A stretch of DNA of 64,000 bases from Planctomycetota bacterium (GTDB lineage: Bacteria > Planctomycetota > Phycisphaerae > Sedimentisphaerales > Anaerobacaceae). Positions 18,321-26,800 of the stretch are shown in pieces (within the stretch, counting starts at the first letter, position 1; every line of letters begins with the position of its first letter). The notes under the pieces are model-generated. The model did not search any database, was not told the DNA's origin, and worked only from the letters and a program-made list of their open reading frames with translations. Location: contig VRUG01000005.1 in the NCBI GenBank assembly GCA_019456255.1, forward strand, positions 113,416 to 177,415. The letters run 5' to 3'. Position numbers and translations under genes: made by a program.

Positions 18321-19331
18321 TTAGATAAGTCCCATTGTTTCTTTTAGCCCGAAAATTATATTCATATTCTGAATAGCCTGACCCGATGCACCTTTTACCA
18401 GATTGTCAATCGCCGAAAAGCATATGATTTTCCCTTTGACTATTGTCGGGAAGATATGACAGTAATTTGTCCCTGCTACATTTTTAACAGCGGGGCTTTC
18501 ATTGCAAATCTGCACAAAAGGTTCGCTGCTGTAAAAATCATCGTAAAGCTTAGACAATTTTTCGGCATCGATTTCTTTTGCAGGCTGGCAATAGACAGTC
18601 GATAGAATCCCGCGGTCAAAAGGTCCGACGTGAGGCTGAAACAGCATTGTCACATTAGAGCCTGCAACTTCGCTCGCGATCTGTTCCATCTCCGGCATGT
18701 GACGATGTACGCCGATGCCGTAAGCGAAAATATTTTCGTTCATATTCGGGTAGTGAAATTTTTCTGAAGGATTTTTTCCCGCTCCCGATGAGCCTGTCAC
18801 CGAATTTACTATAATTGAGTTGGTTTCAATCAGGCCGTTTTTCAGCAGAGGTGCGATTGCCAGTGTTGCTCCTGTCGGGAAACAGCCCGGATTAGCCACA
18901 AGGTCAGCACCTTTTATTTTGCTGCGAAAAAGTTCAGGCAGACCAAAAGCTGCTTTTGCCAGATTCTCAGTATCGGTGTGCTTGACCTGATAAAATTTTT
19001 CGTAGGTCCCGACATCTTTAATGCGATAGTCAGCACTAAAGTCTATGACCTTAAGACCTGCGTCCAGCAGTTTTGGTACAAAGCCCATAGAGACCTTATG
19101 AGGCAGACAGCAAAGCGCAACGTCAGCCAAAGATGCCAGCTTGTTAAGGTCCAAAGGCTCGACTGCCAGGTCGCAGCGTCCCTTAAACTGGGGAAACATT
19201 TCGTCTATCTGCCCGCATTCCTCCGGCAGGGCGGTTAGATAGGTCACCTGTGCCTTGCTGTGACGCAGGATTATCTCTATCGATTCAGCACCGGTGTATC
19301 CGCTTGCTCCGATTATCGCTACTCGTATCAT
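18321..19331 (-). CDS. argC: N-acetyl-gamma-glutamyl-phosphate reductase
   Basis: A 336-aa NADP-dependent semialdehyde dehydrogenase family member. The Rossmann motif GASGYTGAE is at residues 8-16, the catalytic cysteine is in NPGCFPTGATLA near residue 148, and GVHRHMPEMEQ carries the conserved histidine. It makes N-acetylglutamate semialdehyde in arginine synthesis. It is first gene of argC-argJ, just after the rplM-rpsI terminator. Confidence 0.96.
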   Translation of the reverse strand: MIRVAIIGASGYTGAESIEIILRHSKAQVTYLTALPEECGQIDEMFPQFKGRCDLAVEPLDLNKLASLADVALCCLPHKVSMGFVPKLLDAGLKVIDFSADYRIKDVGTYEKFYQVKHTDTENLAKAAFGLPELFRSKIKGADLVANPGCFPTGATLAIAPLLKNGLIETNSIIVNSVTGSSGAGKNPSEKFHYPNMNENIFAYGIGVHRHMPEMEQIASEVAGSNVTMLFQPHVGPFDRGILSTVYCQPAKEIDAEKLSKLYDDFYSSEPFVQICNESPAVKNVAGTNYCHIFPTIVKGKIICFSAIDNLVKGASGQAIQNMNIIFGLKETMGLI

Positions 19332-19340
19332 AATTTTTCC

Positions 19341-19382
19341 TTTTCAAAAAAAATAGCCGCTAAGAAGTTCCCGGCGGCTATT
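19341..19382 (-). terminator. Intrinsic terminator of rplM-rpsI
   Basis: On the minus strand AATAGCCGC and GCGGCTATT (9 bp) close a 13-nt loop and are followed by a T-run (TTTTTTT). It ends the ribosomal operon before argC. Confidence 0.88.
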
Positions 19383-19409
19383 GTAATAATCCAAATTAGT
19401 TTTTTCAAG

Positions 19410-19898
19410 TTATCGTTTCGAGAACTGGAATGATTTCCTCGCCTTTTTCCGTCCTGGTTTCTTTCTTTCGACCATTCTACTGTCCCGTGTTAGATAACCG
19501 CCGTCACGCAATGGCGGGAGAAAATCTTCGTTAAAGATCTTTAGTGCTCTTGCGATTCCAAGCATAGAAGCGCCAGCCTGTCCGGTCTGTCCGCCGCCCC
19601 GAACATTGATGAAAATATCGAAACCCTTTTCGCTTTCAACAGCTTTCAAGGGAGATACTATCATTTTCTGGTCCTGTATCCGCGGGAAATAATCGTCGAG
19701 CTCTTTTTTATTGACAATTAGTTTGCCTTCACCGGGTTTAATTCTCACTCTGGCGACCGAGCTTTTCCTTCTTCCCATACCCCAGAAGAAACCGCCCTTG
19801 TCAGGGCCCTTCTTTTTAGGAGCCTGGGTCTGGGTTTCGGTCTGTGCAACCGCTATCTCAAGGCCTTGCTCAGCTTTGTCCGTTTCTGCTTTTGCCAT
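19410..19898 (-). CDS. rpsI: 30S ribosomal protein S9
   Basis: A 162-aa protein. The S9 core begins near residue 38 (FFWGMGRRKSSVARVRI) and ends with the typical basic tail KKPGRKKARKSFQFSKR. The preceding 35 residues, rich in Ala, Gln, Thr and Glu, are an extra N-terminal extension compared with the 130-aa E. coli protein. It is in the standard L13-S9 pair, 15 nt after rplM. Confidence 0.96.
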   Translation of the reverse strand: MAKAETDKAEQGLEIAVAQTETQTQAPKKKGPDKGGFFWGMGRRKSSVARVRIKPGEGKLIVNKKELDDYFPRIQDQKMIVSPLKAVESEKGFDIFINVRGGGQTGQAGASMLGIARALKIFNEDFLPPLRDGGYLTRDSRMVERKKPGRKKARKSFQFSKR

Positions 19899-19913
19899 AA
19901 TCTATAATCTTTC

Positions 19914-20345
19914 TTAAGAGAGTTCTATAGTTTCAGGTTGCTGGGCCTGATGTTCATGCTGCGACCCGCGATAAACCTTCAATTTCTTCAACATTTTTTT
20001 ACCGAGTTTACTCTTCGGCAGCATTCTTCTTACCGCCAACTCAATAACCTTTTCAGGTTTCCTTTCCATCATCTCGGCGAAGCTGACATATTTATGACCG
20101 CCTGGAAAATGAGTATAATAATCATATTCCTTGTTGTCTGCTTTTTTTCCGGTAACCCTTATTTTACTTGCATTTAGAACAACTACATAGTCGCCGGTAT
20201 CCACATGAGGCGTATACGAAGGCTTATTCTTGCCCATCAATATAGGGGCAATCTTAGCTGCCATTCGCCCTAAAATCGCATCTGTAGCGTCAACAACCAA
20301 CCATTTGTGCTCTGCCGTTTCATTCTTTGCCATAAAGCTCTTCAT
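19914..20345 (-). CDS. rplM: 50S ribosomal protein L13
   Basis: A 143-aa protein with HKWLVVDATDAILGRMA at the N-terminus and AVRRMLPKSKLGKKMLKKLKVY near the C-terminus, both L13 hallmarks. The frame is open further upstream, but the ATG at 20345 has GGAG 7 nt before it and lies downstream of the probable promoter, whereas the longer start would sit inside it. An ATG at 20333 is also possible. Confidence 0.95.
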   Translation of the reverse strand: MKSFMAKNETAEHKWLVVDATDAILGRMAAKIAPILMGKNKPSYTPHVDTGDYVVVLNASKIRVTGKKADNKEYDYYTHFPGGHKYVSFAEMMERKPEKVIELAVRRMLPKSKLGKKMLKKLKVYRGSQHEHQAQQPETIELS

Positions 20346-20377
20346 AGAAAACTCCAATATACTACGAAAAAGCTTAG

Positions 20378-20405
20378 ATTTTAACGAATTTGGCGAAACT
20401 GTCAA
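20378..20405 (-). promoter_or_regulatory. Probable rplM-rpsI promoter
   Basis: On the minus strand TTGACA (20400-20405) and TAAAAT (20378-20383) are 16 bp apart, 33 bp before the chosen L13 start. This is a close match to a housekeeping sigma-70 promoter. Confidence 0.7.
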
Positions 20406-20479
20406 ATCATTTTTTTAAGGTTTTTCAACAAAAATACTTATAAACCAATAAAAGGGCATAAATTAAGCATAATTTAGTG

Positions 20480-20507
20480 TTGACATCGCTAAATTAGCGG
20501 TTAATCT
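20480..20507 (+). promoter_or_regulatory. Probable dprA promoter
   Basis: A perfect TTGACA (20480-20485) and TAATCT (20502-20507) are separated by 16 bp. Transcription would start near 20514, which restricts the dprA start to positions downstream of that. Confidence 0.65.
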
Positions 20508-20580
20508 AAAGGCGACTTTAGGGGTAAGAAAAATATCTTGTTTAGAGCATAATTCAACCGATATCGAGAAATGGCTTAAA

Positions 20581-21687
20581 TTGTCCCGTGCCGAGGGTGT
20601 AGGCTCGGTTACATTTCTAAAGCTTTTGAAGTGTTTTGGCTCAGTGGACAATGTTTTGGGCGCTTCGGTTAGCGAGCTAACCAAGGTAAACGGCATAGGC
20701 TTTAGAACCGCGGAGAAAATCGCATCGACGTGTAATAAATTTGACGCTGAAACTGAGTTGGCTCTGGCCGAGAAGCTTGGCGTCTGGATAATTAACTTCA
20801 ATGACAAGCGATACCCGACGGTATTGAAACAGATTTATGACCCGCCTGCTGTAATTTATATTAAGGGCAGCTTAGCAAAATCGGATAATTTGAGTGTTGC
20901 CATAGTCGGATCCAGACGGAGCAGCTTATATGGGCGAGAGCAGGCATCGCGATTTGCACATTTATTGGCATCGGCAGGTTTTACAATTTGTTCCGGTATG
21001 GCCAGAGGGATAGATACCGCAGCGCATCAGGGAGCTTTGTCAGCCGGTGGAAGGACGATCGCTGTTCAGGGTTGCGGGCTGGCAAATATCTTTCCCCCGG
21101 AAAATAAAAGATTGTTCGAACTTATATCACAGTCCGGTGCCTGCATAAGCGAGTTGCCTTTGCAATATGAACCGCTTGCGGAAAACTTTCCACCTCGCAA
21201 CAGGATAATAGCAGGCCTTTGTCTGGGGACAATTGTTGTTGAATGTACTCTGCGTTCCGGCGCCTTGATTACGGCAAAATCTGCTATGGAAAACAACAGA
21301 GAAGTCATGGCTGTGCCGGGCAAAATTGATTCGCCCCTAAGCAGAGGGCCTCACTTCTTAATAAAAGACGGCGCCATGCTGGTGCAATCTATGGATGACA
21401 TCATGGAAGCATTCGGGGACATAGGAAATAGATTGAAGGCCCACGCTGGCGCCGCCGCTGTCCGTGCCGCAGCCGATATTGATACTCCTTTATTTGATAT
21501 ATCACAATTGAAACTCGGTGACGGTGAAAGGCCCGTATACGATTGTTTGTCGAAAGAGGCCGTTCATATCGAGCAAATTATTGCTGAATCTGACCTAAAG
21601 CCGGCAAAAATTAATGCCGCATTAATTTCTTTAAGGCTAAAAGGTCTCATAAAACAACTGCCAGGAAGCATGTTTTTGAGGAAATAA
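20581..21687 (+). CDS. dprA: DNA-processing protein DprA/Smf
   Basis: 368 aa from the first TTG. A helix-hairpin-helix-like N-terminus (GVGSVTFLKLL, then VNGIGFRTAEKI) precedes the Rossmann-like DprA core with VAIVGSRRSSLYG, CSGMARGIDTAAHQGAL and PPRNRIIAGL, and a C-terminal winged-helix segment (residues 305-368). DprA loads RecA on incoming single strands in transformation. Codons upstream (LEHNSTDIEKWLK) stay open and look like the family N-terminus, but no ATG or GTG is in frame before the promoter, so initiation may be at this TTG or at a rarer codon such as ATA at 20533. Confidence 0.92.
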   Translation: MSRAEGVGSVTFLKLLKCFGSVDNVLGASVSELTKVNGIGFRTAEKIASTCNKFDAETELALAEKLGVWIINFNDKRYPTVLKQIYDPPAVIYIKGSLAKSDNLSVAIVGSRRSSLYGREQASRFAHLLASAGFTICSGMARGIDTAAHQGALSAGGRTIAVQGCGLANIFPPENKRLFELISQSGACISELPLQYEPLAENFPPRNRIIAGLCLGTIVVECTLRSGALITAKSAMENNREVMAVPGKIDSPLSRGPHFLIKDGAMLVQSMDDIMEAFGDIGNRLKAHAGAAAVRAAADIDTPLFDISQLKLGDGERPVYDCLSKEAVHIEQIIAESDLKPAKINAALISLRLKGLIKQLPGSMFLRK

Positions 21688-21768
21688 TTATTTTCCTGAT
21701 ACGGGCAGATAATCACGATTTTTAGTACCCCTGAGCCAATATAAAACCCGCGGAAATAGGCTTTTTAC

Positions 21769-21797
21769 TTGATTTCCCCCCTTTTTTTTGTTAGAAT
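21769..21797 (+). promoter_or_regulatory. Probable promoter of the cyclophilin/FG-GAP gene
   Basis: TTGATT (21769-21774) and TAGAAT (21792-21797) are 17 bp apart, about 43 bp before the coding region. The spacer is an unusual C-run followed by a T-run. Confidence 0.5.
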
Positions 21798-21839
21798 TAT
21801 AGAGACTAAGGGTGGTAAAAACATCAACTCAAAATTGGA

Positions 21840-23723
21840 ATGGGGATTCGGGTGAAGAAGCTGGTTTTAACATTTGTATTTCTTTTTTTAGTCACTACAT
21901 GTAAAGCCGAAACGCCAATAGTTGTTCTGGAGACCAACTATGGTGATATTGTTATTGAGCTTTACAAGGATGATACTCCGGTGACAGTGGTAAATTTTTT
22001 AGATTATGTCAATTCCGGATTCTTTGATGGCACGATGTTTCACCGCGTTATTAATAATTTCATGATACAGGCAGGAGCTTTCGATACAGAACTGCAATCC
22101 CTTACACCCGGCAGTACGATAATTAATGAAAAAGATAACGGCAGGCTTAATGAGCGGGGAACGATCGCAATGGCACTGTCGGGAGGGGATCCGAATTCCG
22201 GAGCTGCGGGTTTTTATATCAATCATGTGCATAATACACATTTGGATGACGTTCACTGTGTTTTCGGGCAGGTAATAAGTGATATGAATGTAGTGGATGC
22301 AATTGCTGCAATACAGACAGTTAATGTTGGCGGACCATTTGCAACTCTTCCAGAGATACCGGCAATTATATATTCAGCAAGGTTGTTAGGTGACTCCGAT
22401 GGAGACGGCAAGGTCGACCTACGTGATTTTGGAATGATAACAAATCAGTGGCCTCAAGGCCCACTCACCAGTTCGCTGGAAATTGCAGACGCTAATATAG
22501 TAGCCCAGGATTATTTTGGCCATTCTGTTTCTATCGCAAGAGACTATGCCGTTGCTGGGGCTCCTGGGAATGTCCCGAGTGGAGATAATGCAGGCAGTGT
22601 CTATTTATACGAAAATAGAGAAGGCAATTGGCAGCCAGCCAATCAAGCTGAACTTACTGCCTCGGACGCTAATGACGGAGATTGGTTTGGTTATTCTGTC
22701 GGGATGAATGCCGGGTATTACAAAATGACAATTGTTGGAGCACCTGGAGATGACAGCCAAACCGGCGCTGCATACGTATTTGCACCCAATACGGTTGACC
22801 CCAATAAATGGATACAAATGACCAGGATTACTGCATCAGACGCTAATGAGGGTGACTGGTTCGGTAATTCGGTTTCTATGAGTACCTTTACTGCCTTAAT
22901 TGGTGCCTATCGCGACAATGACAAGACAGGGGCTGCATATATATTTGGTTACGATGGGTCTGAGTGGTCTGAATTGACGAAATTAACTGCCTCAGATGGT
23001 GCTGTCGATGACAAATTTGGTAATAGCGTTTCTGTTACTGGAGACCGTGTGATAATTGGTGCATATACCGACGACATAAATGACGTTAATGGAGTTAATG
23101 CAGTTGATGCAGGTTCAGCATATATTTTCACAAAAGGAGCAGAGATAAAGCTCACTGCTTCGGATGCGACAGCAGGAGACAGGTTTGGATATTCGGTTCA
23201 TATCAATGGTGACTATGCAATTGTAGGAGCTGTTGGAGATGATGACAACGGCAGTTATTCCGGTTCTGCATATATATTTAACTTTAATGGGCCTAATGAT
23301 CCCAATGATCCAAACTGGATCCAGCAGGCAAAGCTCACACCGGATGATGGTGCAGCTTTAGACTGGTTTGGTTATTCTGTTAGTATCGATGGCCGCTATG
23401 CCATCGTAGGTTCACGCTGGGATGATGACAATGGCAGCAAATCAGGCTCAGCGTATATTTTCCGACGCGAAGGTGCAGACTGGGTGCAGCAATCCAAAGT
23501 GACTGCGTCTGATGGTTCGACTAATGATTATTTTGGTAATTCTGTTTCTTTAGGTGACGGCTACGCGATTGTGGGCGCCCCCCAGGCAAATAATCCGGGC
23601 TCCAATTCCGGTTCGGCGTATATGTTTGAATTATGTCCACCGGAAGATATTACAGATGACTGCGTGCTTAACATAGATGATATTTTCGCAATAGTATCAA
23701 ATTGGCTTTCGGGAACACCGTGA
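21840..23723 (+). CDS. Secreted cyclophilin-type peptidyl-prolyl isomerase with dockerin-like and FG-GAP-like repeats
   Basis: 627 aa. A signal peptide (about residues 1-24) is followed by a cyclophilin domain (25-185) with FHRVINNFMIQAG and the expected MALSGGDPNSGAAGFYI. Next comes a calcium-loop segment DSDGDGKVDLRDF (about 190) like a dockerin repeat. About seven FG-GAP-like repeats (about 215-595) follow, each with W/YFGxSVS, AIVGA and GSAYIF, as in beta-propellers. A second, degenerate dockerin-like helix (LNIDDIFAIVSNWL) is C-terminal. It is probably an extracytoplasmic or cell-surface foldase/adhesin. A GTG at 21852 is an alternative start. Confidence 0.85.
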   Translation: MGIRVKKLVLTFVFLFLVTTCKAETPIVVLETNYGDIVIELYKDDTPVTVVNFLDYVNSGFFDGTMFHRVINNFMIQAGAFDTELQSLTPGSTIINEKDNGRLNERGTIAMALSGGDPNSGAAGFYINHVHNTHLDDVHCVFGQVISDMNVVDAIAAIQTVNVGGPFATLPEIPAIIYSARLLGDSDGDGKVDLRDFGMITNQWPQGPLTSSLEIADANIVAQDYFGHSVSIARDYAVAGAPGNVPSGDNAGSVYLYENREGNWQPANQAELTASDANDGDWFGYSVGMNAGYYKMTIVGAPGDDSQTGAAYVFAPNTVDPNKWIQMTRITASDANEGDWFGNSVSMSTFTALIGAYRDNDKTGAAYIFGYDGSEWSELTKLTASDGAVDDKFGNSVSVTGDRVIIGAYTDDINDVNGVNAVDAGSAYIFTKGAEIKLTASDATAGDRFGYSVHINGDYAIVGAVGDDDNGSYSGSAYIFNFNGPNDPNDPNWIQQAKLTPDDGAALDWFGYSVSIDGRYAIVGSRWDDDNGSKSGSAYIFRREGADWVQQSKVTASDGSTNDYFGNSVSLGDGYAIVGAPQANNPGSNSGSAYMFELCPPEDITDDCVLNIDDIFAIVSNWLSGTP

Positions 23724-23733
23724 CATTTACCGG

Positions 23734-24009
23734 TTAAAGAGTAATCTTGAAGTCTACGTACTCACTACTTATCGGTACATCTTCAGTTTTTGTCTCGTCG
23801 ATATACCCTCCGAAGGATTCCTGAATGTCCCTGATGCAATCATTGATATCTTCGGCATGGCCTTGCGCAATCATCTCTACACTGCCATCTGATAGATTGC
23901 GAACAAGCCCCTTTAATTGGCATCGTTTTGCTATATTGTAAGCGGTAAAGCGAAACCCCACCCCCTGGACACGTCCGGCGAAAATTATGTGTTTTGCTGT
24001 TTGGCTCAT
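23734..24009 (-). CDS. Acylphosphatase
   Basis: 91 aa from the ATG at 24009; the frame stays open to a GTG at 24078. The family signature is complete: FAGRVQGVGFRFTAYNIAK with the catalytic arginine, and VRNLSDGSVEMIAQG with the asparagine. It hydrolyses carboxyl-phosphate bonds such as acetyl- or carbamoyl-phosphate. It is convergent with the cyclophilin gene (10-nt gap) and divergent from the GAF phosphatase. Confidence 0.93.
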   Translation of the reverse strand: MSQTAKHIIFAGRVQGVGFRFTAYNIAKRCQLKGLVRNLSDGSVEMIAQGHAEDINDCIRDIQESFGGYIDETKTEDVPISSEYVDFKITL

Positions 24010-24129
24010 TCGACTTTGTATATTAGCTTCAAACATTCCCAATTGCAAGCGAGTATGGCCAAATAAATTAAGGTTCACTCAGAGCCGCAAGTCGAGTATA
24101 ATCTTTAAATTGATATTTGGTGAGTGGTT

Positions 24130-25398
24130 ATGTTAAAAAAGAAGAAGCAGCGACAGATACAGGAGCAACTTTATGAGCTTAGCACGCTTATTGCGGGCAG
24201 GTTCTCTCTTCAGCAGTCATTGGACAGGCTAGCCGAGGCAGCGGTAAAAATCACCGGTGTCAAAGCATGTTCGATTCGATTGCTGGATGAAGAGGCTGGT
24301 AAGCTGCAAATGCGGAGCACTTATGGCCTAAGCGAAGAGTACCGCAACAAAGGCGTTGTCACGAAAAATGATACTGTCATCAAAGCCGCATTTTCCGGTG
24401 AGGCGGTAGTCCTTGACGATATGAGAGTTGATGGAAGGGTCAAGTACAGAGATGCAGCGGCAAAAGAGGGGCTTGTCAGTCAGCTCACAGTGGCAATGAT
24501 TTTCAGGGAAAAAGCTATAGGTGTGCTTCGATTGTATAGCCCAAAGCCTAAACGTTTTTATGAAGACGATATCGCACTTGCAAGAGCCGTCGCTTCGCAG
24601 TGCGCTGTGGCAATTACAAATGCTAAATTATACGCACAGGCTATTGAAGGTGCCAAACTTGCCCAGCAGGTGCGACTGGCAGGGGTGATTCAAAGAAGAA
24701 TGATTCCCGAAAAACCGCCGGTTGTTAAAGGAGTAGATATCGCCGCAACTTATATCCCGTGTTTTGATGTAGGCGGTGACTTTTATGATTTTCTTCAAAT
24801 AAGTGAGAGCTGCTTCGTTGTAGTCATTGCAGATGTCATTGGCAAGGGGATACCAGCGGCGATAATGATGAGTATGTTCCGAGGGGCTGTAAAGGCATAT
24901 GCCGATGACTCCGGACAGGCAATCGCAGATGTTGTTGCAAAATTAAACAAGATGGCATCTAACGAATGCAGGTCGGGAGAGTTTGTTACTTTATTCTATG
25001 CCGTAATTGATTCCAAAGCTATGACAATCACCTATTGCAGCTGCGGGCATGAGCCGACAGTACTGATAAGAGATGGCCATGCGACTGACCTGGAAAAGGG
25101 GGGATTGGTGTTGGGAGTTGACCCCGATGCCGAATACGAGATAGAAACGGTGAATCTTAAAAATGAGGATTCCCTGATATTCTATACCGATGGGTTAATT
25201 GACTCAACTAATTTTGAAGGTAAGTTGTGGGGCAGGGAAAAAATGTTAGAGACCGCAAAGAAATTCGCAACAGCTCCCGCCAGCAGAATGGTCAAAAATA
25301 TACTCAATCATAGAAGACGATTTGTTGGTCTGGTTAGGCAAAGTGACGATACAAGTATTGTAGTTGTTAAGATGAACGAAAAGGAAAAACCAAATTAG
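24130..25398 (+). CDS. GAF-domain PP2C-type (SpoIIE/RsbU-like) serine phosphatase
   Basis: 422 aa from the ATG (a GTG at 24124 is also possible). The GAF domain occupies about residues 15-165 (CSIRLLDEEAGKL, VLRLYSPKPK), followed by a helical linker QVRLAGVIQRRMIPE and the phosphatase domain with VGGDFYDF, ADVIGKGIPAA and YTDGLIDS. The GAF domain should sense a small ligand and control dephosphorylation of a STAS-type target, though none is encoded nearby. The linker is nearly the same as in the 8145-8957 phosphatase. It is 22 nt before cmk. Confidence 0.9.
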   Translation: MLKKKKQRQIQEQLYELSTLIAGRFSLQQSLDRLAEAAVKITGVKACSIRLLDEEAGKLQMRSTYGLSEEYRNKGVVTKNDTVIKAAFSGEAVVLDDMRVDGRVKYRDAAAKEGLVSQLTVAMIFREKAIGVLRLYSPKPKRFYEDDIALARAVASQCAVAITNAKLYAQAIEGAKLAQQVRLAGVIQRRMIPEKPPVVKGVDIAATYIPCFDVGGDFYDFLQISESCFVVVIADVIGKGIPAAIMMSMFRGAVKAYADDSGQAIADVVAKLNKMASNECRSGEFVTLFYAVIDSKAMTITYCSCGHEPTVLIRDGHATDLEKGGLVLGVDPDAEYEIETVNLKNEDSLIFYTDGLIDSTNFEGKLWGREKMLETAKKFATAPASRMVKNILNHRRRFVGLVRQSDDTSIVVVKMNEKEKPN

Positions 25399-25420
25399 AT
25401 ATTGGAACACAGGCTTTTGA

Positions 25421-26092
25421 ATGGCAAAATTGGTAATAACAATCGATGGCCCTGCCGGTAGCGGTAAAAGTACTGTTGCCAAGCGTGTAGCAAAAAAACT
25501 TGGTATCAGCTTTTTGGATACCGGTGCCATGTATCGCGCTGTCACTCTCGCGGCGATGCAGGCAGATGCTGATATGGAAGATCAAGACCAATTGCTTGGC
25601 GTACTCAATAGCGTTGTGTTTGGATTTACTGTAGAAAGTGGCGAGATGATTGTATCAATTGACGGCAGCGATGTTACCCTGCAAATACGCCTGCCAGAAG
25701 TCACTGCCAATGTCAGATACGTCGCATCTGCGCCAAAAATCAGGGAACAGTTGGTTCAAATGCAAAGAGAGTTTGCTGATGGTCAGGAAAAAATAGTCAC
25801 CGAAGGTAGGGACCAGGGAACGGTCGCCTTTCCAGAGGCTAATGTTAAATTCTTTTTAAACGCATATGTCGCCGAACGTGCCAAAAGAAGGTACAAGGAA
25901 CTGTTAGCTAAAGGTCAGCAGGCAGACCTTGACGAGATACAAACTGCCATCGAAAAAAGGGACCATAGCGACCAGAACAGAAAAGTGGGGCCATTAAAAC
26001 CCGCCGACGATGCCGTCATAATTGACACTACAAGTTTAAGTATAGATGAAGTTGTGGAAAAACTTTTGGATTACATTGAAAAAAATGCCTAA
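25421..26092 (+). CDS. cmk: Cytidylate kinase
   Basis: A 223-aa NMP kinase. The P-loop DGPAGSGKSTVAKRVA starts at residue 8, LDTGAMYRAVTL is the CMP-binding region, EGRDQGTVAFPEA is the family signature, and RDHSDQNRKVGPLKPADDAVIIDTT lies in the C-terminal part. It phosphorylates CMP and dCMP. It is in the order cmk-plsC-ispH-rpsA, a grouping also known from Firmicutes. Confidence 0.96.
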   Translation: MAKLVITIDGPAGSGKSTVAKRVAKKLGISFLDTGAMYRAVTLAAMQADADMEDQDQLLGVLNSVVFGFTVESGEMIVSIDGSDVTLQIRLPEVTANVRYVASAPKIREQLVQMQREFADGQEKIVTEGRDQGTVAFPEANVKFFLNAYVAERAKRRYKELLAKGQQADLDEIQTAIEKRDHSDQNRKVGPLKPADDAVIIDTTSLSIDEVVEKLLDYIEKNA

Positions 26093-26738
26093 GAAAAAAA
26101 TGGACATGAAATGGTTTCGATTTATACGTTTTTTCTGCAGGATTTTCTGCAAGATGTTTTTTAAGGTGCGCATTTACGGCATGGAGAACGTTCCGGAAGA
26201 TGGGGCGTTGTTGTTTCTCAGTAATCATCAAAGCGTATTGGACCCTTTGTTTTGTGGTTGTGTCGTTCGCAGGCCTTTATACTTTCTCGCGAGAGACTCA
26301 CTTTTTAAAATTTTTATTTTTGGAAAATTAATTGCTTCGATAAATGCCATGCCGGTTAAAAGGGGCACCGCTGATTTGGGTGCAATTAGAGGAGTTATCA
26401 CTAAACTTAAACAGGGCCATGGGGTTTGTCTTTATCCCGAAGCTACCCGCACCAGAGACGGCAAGATAGCGACACTTAAACCTGGATTTGGACTTATTTG
26501 CAGGAGAGGAAATGCATCAGTTGTGCCGATGGTCATTGATGGGGCTTTTGAATGTTGGCCAAGGCATAAAAAAATATTCTCGCCGGGAACTATAGCTGTC
26601 TCATTTGGCAAGGTTATACCCATTGAACAAATTAAAGAGATGGGTGATAAAGCGTTCGCCGAGATGCTGACGAATACTTTAAGAAAAATACAAAACCAAT
26701 GCCGCGAAAAACAAGGCAAGGAGCCATATCAGTATTAG
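26085..26738 (+). CDS. plsC: 1-acyl-sn-glycerol-3-phosphate acyltransferase
   Basis: 217 aa from the ATG at 26085, which overlaps cmk by 8 nt; the frame is open further up inside cmk, and an ATG at 26100 is also possible. Acyltransferase motifs are visible: SNHQSVLDP (HX4D catalytic pair) near residue 47, and YPEATRTRDG, where the common EGTRS is EATRT. An N-terminal basic/aromatic segment suggests membrane association. It makes phosphatidic acid from lysophosphatidic acid. Confidence 0.93.
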   Translation: MPKKKMDMKWFRFIRFFCRIFCKMFFKVRIYGMENVPEDGALLFLSNHQSVLDPLFCGCVVRRPLYFLARDSLFKIFIFGKLIASINAMPVKRGTADLGAIRGVITKLKQGHGVCLYPEATRTRDGKIATLKPGFGLICRRGNASVVPMVIDGAFECWPRHKKIFSPGTIAVSFGKVIPIEQIKEMGDKAFAEMLTNTLRKIQNQCREKQGKEPYQY

Positions 26739-26800
26739 TCTTGTTTTGTTATATCAGCGGACATATACAAGTGGTCCTATTTAACTAAAAGGGTTTGTTT

